From: Prevotellamassilia sp.
Lineage (GTDB): Bacteria > Bacteroidota > Bacteroidia > Bacteroidales > Bacteroidaceae
NCBI GenBank assembly: GCA_018383375.1
Contig: JAHAWW010000276.1
Span: 1-18,477, forward strand
Reading direction: 5' to 3'
DNA length: 18,477 nt
Shown here piece after piece: positions 13,510 to 18,477 of the stretch. The notes below the pieces were generated by a model. That model ran no database searches. It was given only the letters and a program-made list of their open reading frames with translations, and was not told where the DNA came from. Numbering within the stretch: position 1 is the first letter of the stretch; each line of letters begins with the position of its first letter. Position numbers and translations under genes: made by a program.

Positions 13510-14193
13510 ATGAAAAAAGTCTTTTTATCAATTCTACTGTGCTGCATATCCATTATTTGCAAGGCACAAACGGATGTAACCAAGTTTTTAGGTATTCCTG
13601 TTGATGGCAGCAAAGCTGAGATGATGCGGAAAATCAAAGCTAAGGGCTTTACCCAAAGTCCTTATGCACAGGATGTCCTGACTGGTGTTTTTAACGGTAT
13701 GGATGTCAATGTTCATATCGGGACCAATAAGGGAAAAGTCTGCCGTATTATGGTTTGTGATGACAACGCTAAGAGTGAAATAGATATCAAAAATAGGTTT
13801 AATATTCTATGTGAGCAATTCAAGACCAATCCTAGGTATTGGAGTTTTTCAGAAGGAGACCAGAAAATTCAAGAGAATGAGGACATTTCTTATGAGATGA
13901 CGGCTCACAATAAACGTTACGAAGCCATTTTTTATCAAATTCCAGACATAACCTCGGCTAATCACCAAAAAGAAATTCAAGTTTTACTTTCTTCAAAGTA
14001 TTCCCAGGAGCAGTTGAATAATCCTTCGGAGGAGGTGGCGGCAGATATTAATCAGATTGCGGGAACATATGCTATTGAGATTGCTCGAAAAAAACCGGTT
14101 TGGTTTTGCATCCAGAATAATAGTTATGGACAGTATTACATTTATATGTTTTATGATAATGAATACAATAGAGCACACGGAGAGGACTTATAA
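13510..14193 (+). CDS. Small secreted protein, unknown function
   Basis: A 227-residue protein with a signal peptide (MKKVFLSILLCCISIICKAQ, probable cleavage after KAQ), so periplasmic or outer-surface. The start of the mature part, TKFLGIPVDGSKAEMMRKIKAKGF, is a pattern I associate with Bacteroidetes secreted hypothetical proteins that begin with a short domain about a 'fixed-position Gly-Ile-Pro-Val-Asp-Gly' turn. The rest alternates strands and helices with no catalytic motif visible. I do not recognise a named family. It is AT-rich relative to purL and groEL. It has its own promoter and terminator, so it forms a single-gene unit. Confidence 0.72.
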   Translation: MKKVFLSILLCCISIICKAQTDVTKFLGIPVDGSKAEMMRKIKAKGFTQSPYAQDVLTGVFNGMDVNVHIGTNKGKVCRIMVCDDNAKSEIDIKNRFNILCEQFKTNPRYWSFSEGDQKIQENEDISYEMTAHNKRYEAIFYQIPDITSANHQKEIQVLLSSKYSQEQLNNPSEEVAADINQIAGTYAIEIARKKPVWFCIQNNSYGQYYIYMFYDNEYNRAHGEDL

Positions 14194-14274
14194 GTATTCT
14201 TTTCCTCCCCTCCTCCCTTTTGTCTTTTCTTCTTCTCCACTTTCCCCCTATCTTTGGTGTAGCCATAAAGAAGG

Positions 14275-14297
14275 AGGCCCTTATTGGGGCCTTTTTT
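14275..14297 (+). terminator. Terminator of the small secreted protein gene
   Basis: AGGCCC (14275-14280) pairs with GGGCCT (14287-14292) around a 6-base loop, followed by six T. It lies about 80 bases past the stop. Confidence 0.75.
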
Positions 14298-14528
14298 GTT
14301 GATATTTAGCGACATACTGCCATAAGGACAGAAATTTCCGGGCTTATTCTGCGAGCTGCCGGGCTAAGGACGGGATTTTTTTCAAGCTTTTTGAGGCGAT
14401 GAAAGCCCTTTTTGCCGCCGAAAATGGCTTTTGGGGCGGTTGTGATGATTATTCCACAATAAAATCTGTGCTTTTTTGTCATTCTCACGCCCCATTTTGA
14501 ACAGCCGACAATCGTAGGGCACAAAAAA
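14298..14528. other. Intergenic spacer between two convergent terminators
   Basis: About 230 bases with no defensible gene. A minus-strand reading (14306-14560) overlaps the groEL terminator and has no protein-like character. Short G/C-rich patches such as GCCGCCGAAAATGGC... are present, but I cannot assign them. Confidence 0.5.
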
Positions 14529-14567
14529 CACGGCGATGTGCTTTCGTGTGAATGGCACATCGCCGTG
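14529..14567 (-). terminator. Terminator of groES-groEL
   Basis: CACGGCGATGTGC (14529-14541) pairs perfectly over 13 bp with 14555-14567 around a 13-base loop. On the minus strand it is followed by six T. It lies 36 bases past the groEL stop. Confidence 0.88.
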
Positions 14568-14602
14568 TGGCTTATGTGGTTGTTATCTTTTGACGGCTAA
14601 GA

Positions 14603-16240
14603 TTACATCATTCCGCCCATTCCGCCCATTCCGGGGGCGCCCATCGGCATTTCGGGCTTGTCTTCTTTCTTGTCGCAGATGACACATTCGGTGGTCAGGA
14701 ACATGCCGGCCACGCTGGCAGCGTTTTCGAGAGCCACGCGGGTCACCTTGGCGGGGTCGACCACGCCGGCAGCACGGAGGTCGCCGAAGGTTTCGGTCTT
14801 GGCGTTGTAGCCGAAGTTGCCTTTGCCTTCACGCACCTTGTCTACGATGACAGCACCTTCAACGCCGGCGTTGGCGCAAATCTGGCGCAAGGGTTCCTCG
14901 ATGGCGCGGCGCACGATGGCGATGCCGGTGGTCTCGTCGGCGTTGTCGCCGGTGAGGCCTTCGAGAGCCTTTTGTGCACGGATGTAGGCCACACCGCCAC
15001 CCGTCACGATGCCTTCTTCAATGGCTGCACGCGTGGCGCAGAGAGCGTCGTCGCAGCGGTCTTTCTTCTCTTTCTGCTCAGTCTCGCTGGCAGCGCCCAC
15101 TTCAAGCACGCACACACCGCCTGAGAGTTTGGCCAGACGCTCTTGGAGTTTCTCTTTGTCGTAAGAGCTGGTGGTGTTGGCCATCTCGTTCTTAATCTGA
15201 TTGATGCGGTCTTGGATGTTCTCCTTGTTACCGGCGCCGTCCACGATGGTGGTGTTGTCTTTGGTCACGGTAACCTTGTCGGCCGAGCCGAGCATGTCGA
15301 TGGTGGCTTGCTCAAGTTTCAGACCCTTTTCTTCGCTGATGACTACGCCGCCGGTGAGGATGGCGATATCTTCGAGCATAGCCTTGCGACGGTCGCCGAA
15401 GCCCGGAGCTTTGACGGCGCAAATCTTGAGCTGCGTGCGCAGACGGTTGACTACGAGGGTGGTGAGGGCTTCGCTGTCTACGTCTTCAGCGATGACGAGC
15501 AGCGGCCGACCGCTTTGAACGGCGGGTTCGAGGATGGGCAGGAAGTCTTTGATGCTGGAGATTTTCTTGTCGTAGATGAGGATGTAAGGCTTCTCCATGA
15601 CACACTGCATCTTCTCGGTCTCGGTGACGAAGTAGGGAGAGAGATAGCCACGGTCAAACTGCATACCTTCAACGGTTTTGAGCACGGTGTCGCGGCCTTT
15701 GGCGTCTTCGATAGTAATGACGCCGTTGACGCTCACCGCACGCATACCATCGGCAATGAGTTTACCAATTTCGGGGTCGTTGTTGGCAGAGATGGTGGCC
15801 ACTTGCTCAATCTTGTCATAGCTTTCTTCCACCTGTTCGGCCTGGCTCTTGATGTCTTCCACCACTTTGGCCACGGCCTTGTCGATGCCGCGTTTCACGT
15901 CGAGCGGGTTGGCACCGGCGGCCACGTTTTTCATACCTTCGGTGAGAATGGCTTGGGTGAGCACGGTGGCAGTGGTCGTACCGTCGCCGGCATCGTCACC
16001 GGTCTTGGAGGCTACACTCTTGACGAGCTGGGCACCGGCGTTTTGGAAGGCGCAGTCCAGTTCGATTTCTTTGGCCACACTCACGCCGTCTTTGGTGATG
16101 CGGGGAGCGCCAAACTTTTTGTCGATGACCACATTGCGGCCTTTGGGGCCGAGGGTTACTTTCACTGCATTGGCGAGCGCGTCTGCACCTTGGCGGAGCA
16201 GTTCGCGTGCGTCTACGTCATATTTAATGTCTTTTGCCAT
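14603..16240 (-). CDS. groEL: 60-kDa chaperonin GroEL
   Basis: Cytosolic ATP-driven folding chamber, a tetradecamer that works with the GroES lid. The chain is 545 residues, the normal length. Visible marks are VTLGPKGRNVVID (28-40), DGTTTATVL from Asp86 (ATP/magnesium site), VVNRLRT in the apical domain, RAAIEEGIVTGGGVAY in the C-terminal equatorial part, and the flexible MPMGAPGMGGMGGMM tail. There is no frameshift. The start ATG at 16240 follows groES by 55 bases and has no strong Shine-Dalgarno, as is usual for the phylum. Confidence 0.98.
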   Translation of the reverse strand: MAKDIKYDVDARELLRQGADALANAVKVTLGPKGRNVVIDKKFGAPRITKDGVSVAKEIELDCAFQNAGAQLVKSVASKTGDDAGDGTTTATVLTQAILTEGMKNVAAGANPLDVKRGIDKAVAKVVEDIKSQAEQVEESYDKIEQVATISANNDPEIGKLIADGMRAVSVNGVITIEDAKGRDTVLKTVEGMQFDRGYLSPYFVTETEKMQCVMEKPYILIYDKKISSIKDFLPILEPAVQSGRPLLVIAEDVDSEALTTLVVNRLRTQLKICAVKAPGFGDRRKAMLEDIAILTGGVVISEEKGLKLEQATIDMLGSADKVTVTKDNTTIVDGAGNKENIQDRINQIKNEMANTTSSYDKEKLQERLAKLSGGVCVLEVGAASETEQKEKKDRCDDALCATRAAIEEGIVTGGGVAYIRAQKALEGLTGDNADETTGIAIVRRAIEEPLRQICANAGVEGAVIVDKVREGKGNFGYNAKTETFGDLRAAGVVDPAKVTRVALENAASVAGMFLTTECVICDKKEDKPEMPMGAPGMGGMGGMM

Positions 16241-16295
16241 GATATGCTTAATTTATTGTAATGGTTGTGTGTTGATGTAGAATAGTTTCAGATGT

Positions 16296-16568
16296 TTATC
16301 CCAGCACGGCGAGCACGTCGCTCTGGCGCATAATGAGATAGGTTTCGCCTTCGAGTTTCACCTCGGTGCCACTATATTTACCGTAGAGCACGTTGTCGCC
16401 CTCTTTGAGCACCATCTCTTCGTCTTTGGTGCCGTTGCCGGTGGCCATCACAGTGCCCTGAAGGGGTTTTTCTTTTGCGGTGTCGGGGATGATGATGCCG
16501 CCGACGGTTTTCTCTTCTGCGGGAGCGGGCTTCACAAGCACGCGGTCTGCCAATGGTTTGATGTTCAT
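16296..16568 (-). CDS. groES: 10-kDa co-chaperonin GroES
   Basis: The heptameric lid of the GroEL chamber, 90 residues. It begins MNIKPLADRVLVKP, has the mobile loop around 18-32 (EEKTVGGIIIPD) and the conserved GDNVLYGKYSGTEV and end IMRQSDVLAVLG. It is first in the groES-groEL operon. No perfect CIRCE element (TTAGCACTC-N9-GAGTGCTAA) is present upstream; a GGCACT-N6-AGTGCC inverted repeat lies 84-102 bases before the start. Confidence 0.97.
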   Translation of the reverse strand: MNIKPLADRVLVKPAPAEEKTVGGIIIPDTAKEKPLQGTVMATGNGTKDEEMVLKEGDNVLYGKYSGTEVKLEGETYLIMRQSDVLAVLG

Positions 16569-16652
16569 AGTGATAATAGTTTTATTGGTTTGATTTTTTG
16601 TTTGATGACAATAAATAATGGGGCGCCTGGCGAGCCTTCGCTTACTCGTGCA

Positions 16653-16670
16653 GGCACTTGGCTGAGTGCC
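16653..16670. promoter_or_regulatory. Inverted repeat upstream of groES, CIRCE-like in part
   Basis: GGCACT-TTGGCTG-like spacer-AGTGCC: arms 16653-16658 and 16665-16670 with 6 bases between. The GCACT/AGTGC cores match the arms of CIRCE, but the spacing (6, not 9) and flanks do not. It may be an operator for a heat-shock repressor or only a hairpin; no -7 box was found to anchor it. Confidence 0.25.
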
Positions 16671-16706
16671 AAAACCGTGCCAAGCGGAACGCCTGAATAC
16701 GAAAAA

Positions 16707-16738
16707 GCCTTTTTGTCAGTCTTTTCTGACAAAAAGGC
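16707..16738 (-). terminator. Terminator of trpB2
   Basis: GCCTTTTTGTCAG (16707-16719) pairs perfectly over 13 bp with 16726-16738 around a 6-base loop. On the minus strand it is followed by five T. It lies 26 bases past the trpB2 stop and separates trpB2 from groES. Confidence 0.88.
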
Positions 16739-16763
16739 AGAGTTATCGTAGTGTAGTTCGATG

Positions 16764-18131
16764 TTATTGCAGGGCATCGGCCTGGCCGATAGTGCGGTGC
16801 AGTTCTTCGTCGGAGGGGATGAAGTCTTGGAGGTCGCCGGCCAGGTAGCGGTCGTAGGCCGCCATGTCGATGAGGCCGTGGCCGGAGAGGTTGAAGAGCA
16901 ACACCTTCTGCTCACCGGCTTCGCGGCATTTGAGTGCTTCACGCACAGTGGCGGCGATGGCGTGGCAAGACTCGGGGGCAGGGACGATGCCTTCGCTGCG
17001 GGCAAAGAGCACACCGGCCTTGAACGACTCGTTTTGTCCGATGTCGGTGCCGCGGAGCAGACCGTCGTGGAGCAGTTGCGAGATAATCACACCGGCGCCA
17101 TGATAGCGCAAACCGCCGGCATGGATATTGGCCGGCTGGAAATCGTGGCCGAGGGTGTACATCGGCAGCAGCGGTGTGTAGCCGCTCTCGTCGCCGAAGT
17201 CATATTCAAACTTACCGCGGGTGAGTTTGGGACACGAAGCCGGTTCGGCGGCAATGAACTCAGTCTGACGCTCGCCGCTCAGGTTGTGACGCATAAAGGG
17301 GAAGGCAATGCCGCCAAAGTTGGAGCCGCCACCGAAACAGGCAATCACCTTGTCGGGATATTCGCCGGCCATGGCCATTTGCTTTTCAGCCTCGAGGCCG
17401 ATAATCGTCTGGTGCAGCGCAACGTGGTTGAGCACGGAGCCAAGGGCGTATTTACAGTTCGGCGTAGTCATGGCCAGCTCTATGGCCTCACTGATGGCCG
17501 TGCCGAGCGAACCGTTGCAGAGCGGGTCGCGCGTGAGAATGTCTTTGCCGGCTCTGGTCGACATAGACGGGCTTGGCGTCACCTGTGCACCAAAGGCCTG
17601 CATCATTGAGCGGCGGTAGGGCTTTTGCTCATAACTGATTTTCACCATATACACGGCCAGTTCGAGGCCAAACACGCTGCAAGCGTAAGACAGCGCCGTG
17701 CCCCATTGGCCCGCACCCGTCTCGGTGGTCACGTTGGTGACGCCCTCTTTTTTGCAATAATAGGCCTGTGCCAGCGCCGAGTTGAGCTTGTGTGAGCCCA
17801 CGGGACTGACGCTCTCGTTTTTGAAATAGATATGTGCCGGCGTGTCGAGCGCTTTTTCCAGACCATAGGCGCGCACCAACGGGGTGGGACGATAAAATTT
17901 ATACATGTCTCTCACCTCTTCGGGAATGTCAATCCAGGCATGCTCGGTATCGAGTTCTTGTAGCGAGCAGGCTTCGTTGAAGATAGGGAAAAGGTCTTCG
18001 GCCTTGAGCGGTTGTTTGGTCTTGGGATTGAGCAGTGGCAGCGGCTTATTGGGCATATCGGCCTGAATGTTGTACCACTGCGAGGGGATGTCGGCCTCTG
18101 CAAGGAAGAAGCGTTTACGTTTGTCGTTCAT
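16764..18131 (-). CDS. trpB: TrpB2-type tryptophan synthase beta chain (PLP enzyme)
   Basis: PLP-dependent enzyme that condenses indole with serine to tryptophan, in the cytosol. It is 455 residues, the longer TrpB2 class rather than the ~400-residue TrpB1. The PLP lysine is Lys115 in VGSHKLNSA. Catalytic Glu137 is in ETGAGQWG. The phosphate-binding glycine loop is GGGSN at 267-271. The N-terminal extension (about 1-80) and the C-terminal VLLFNLSGHGLIDM are typical of TrpB2. No trpA or other trp gene adjoins it; it has its own terminator. TrpB2 proteins are thought to use free indole or to act as stand-alone salvage enzymes, so its role apart from a TrpA partner is inference. The start at 18131 is chosen because MNDKRKRFFL matches the family's usual beginning. 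Confidence 0.95.
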   Translation of the reverse strand: MNDKRKRFFLAEADIPSQWYNIQADMPNKPLPLLNPKTKQPLKAEDLFPIFNEACSLQELDTEHAWIDIPEEVRDMYKFYRPTPLVRAYGLEKALDTPAHIYFKNESVSPVGSHKLNSALAQAYYCKKEGVTNVTTETGAGQWGTALSYACSVFGLELAVYMVKISYEQKPYRRSMMQAFGAQVTPSPSMSTRAGKDILTRDPLCNGSLGTAISEAIELAMTTPNCKYALGSVLNHVALHQTIIGLEAEKQMAMAGEYPDKVIACFGGGSNFGGIAFPFMRHNLSGERQTEFIAAEPASCPKLTRGKFEYDFGDESGYTPLLPMYTLGHDFQPANIHAGGLRYHGAGVIISQLLHDGLLRGTDIGQNESFKAGVLFARSEGIVPAPESCHAIAATVREALKCREAGEQKVLLFNLSGHGLIDMAAYDRYLAGDLQDFIPSDEELHRTIGQADALQ

Positions 18132-18187
18132 ATCATCAAATTGTTTTGGTTTTGCGGAGAATAGTTGTGTTTATGCTAATATATTTG

Positions 18188-18195
18188 CAAAAATA
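18188..18195 (-). promoter_or_regulatory. -7 box for trpB2
   Basis: Minus-strand TATTTTTG matches TAnnTTTG, 57 bases before the start codon. No good -33 box is seen 19-21 bases upstream. No tandem Trp codons or leader peptide are apparent, so attenuation control is not supported. Confidence 0.5.
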
Positions 18196-18430
18196 TAAAC
18201 AAAAATTCAATAATCGGCCGTTTCTTGCATAAAATTGCGTTTGAGGCGTTCAAGAAGAATTATGCTGAAGAATTATGCTATGGTATGCTATGGAAACGTT
18301 CCCATAGCCTGTCTACGCCTCAAAAAAAATATGGTCTGGCGCAGTTGATGGTTTGGGCGGAGTGAGCGAATAATGGTTTAATAAGGCATAGAAGCAAGAG
18401 AAAAGTGTAAGCCCCGCCGCAAAACAAAAC
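18196..18430. other. Intergenic region with short iterated words
   Basis: No gene is seen. The stretch holds two tandem copies of AAGAATTATGCT (about 18255-18281), two of TATGCTATGG (about 18279-18293) and a stem GCTATGG...CCATAGC. These look like locally duplicated sequence of unknown role. Confidence 0.45.
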
Positions 18431-18460
18431 TTCCCGCCGTCCGGAAATCGGAGGCGGGAA
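18431..18460 (-). terminator. Terminator of a gene right of the window
   Basis: TTCCCGCC and TCCG (18431-18443, with G18439 bulged) pair with 18449-18460 around GAAAT. On the minus strand it is followed by GTTTTGTTTTG. It would end a minus-strand gene starting beyond 18477. Confidence 0.7.
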
Positions 18461-18477
18461 ACTGTGGGGTGTGTCTT

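Noticed and set aside
15143..16261. Plus-strand open reading of 372 codons opposite groEL
   Set aside because: It is a shadow of the high-G+C groEL frame with low-complexity Gly/His/Val composition and no family resemblance.
16761..17609. Plus-strand open reading of 282 codons opposite trpB2
   Set aside because: Shadow of trpB2; composition rich in Val/Gly/Ala/Glu and no recognisable motif.

Overview
The window reads as a chromosomal segment of a Bacteroidota bacterium, most likely Prevotellaceae (Prevotella sensu lato). Five things point there. The promoters have -7 boxes of the form TAnnTTTG, several with a -33 TTTG-like box about 20 bases upstream. PurL is a single long chain of about 1,230 residues. 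A secreted protein ends in a Bacteroidales-style tail (YDLSGRRV...GVYVKGGKTVIIK). There is a small peptide of the MKKxYIxP type, and start codons lack strong Shine-Dalgarno sequences. This assignment is inference from sequence style; no database search was possible.

Layout. Positions 1-434 hold a terminator and the purL promoter. purL (435-4139, +) is followed by a tRNA-Arg(CCG) gene (4217-4293, +) with its own promoter and terminator. Next comes an AT-rich insert of about 1.8 kb (4294-6106) with a decayed gene end, an unexplained stretch and a membrane acyltransferase (5125-6054, +). The insert is closed by a second copy of the tRNA 3' end and its flank (6107-6179). A minus-strand unit encodes an 832-residue secreted beta-trefoil-like protein (8987-6489) and then a 56-residue peptide (6423-6253), with one shared terminator. 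tRNA-Leu(TAG) (9275-9191, -), an xre-hipA toxin-antitoxin pair (11407-9594, -) and an AAA/DUF4143-type ATPase (13177-11993, -) follow. Each of these three units starts at the edge of the same hairpin repeat family, which supplies its promoter. A small secreted protein of unknown function (13510-14193, +) is transcribed away from the ATPase. The right end carries groES-groEL (16568-14603, -) and a TrpB2-type PLP enzyme (18131-16764, -), then a terminator for a gene beyond the right edge.

How it fits together. purL, groES-groEL, trpB2 and the two tRNAs are housekeeping genes. The accessory part lies between the tRNA-Arg and groEL: a tRNA-targeted insert with a surface-modification enzyme, a secreted protein with a peptide partner, a toxin-antitoxin system and an ATPase with substituted nucleotide-binding residues. 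The two most interesting signals are the promoter-carrying hairpin repeats at 9299-9563, 11462-11630 and 13222-13327, and the insert bounded by a tRNA 3'-end duplication.
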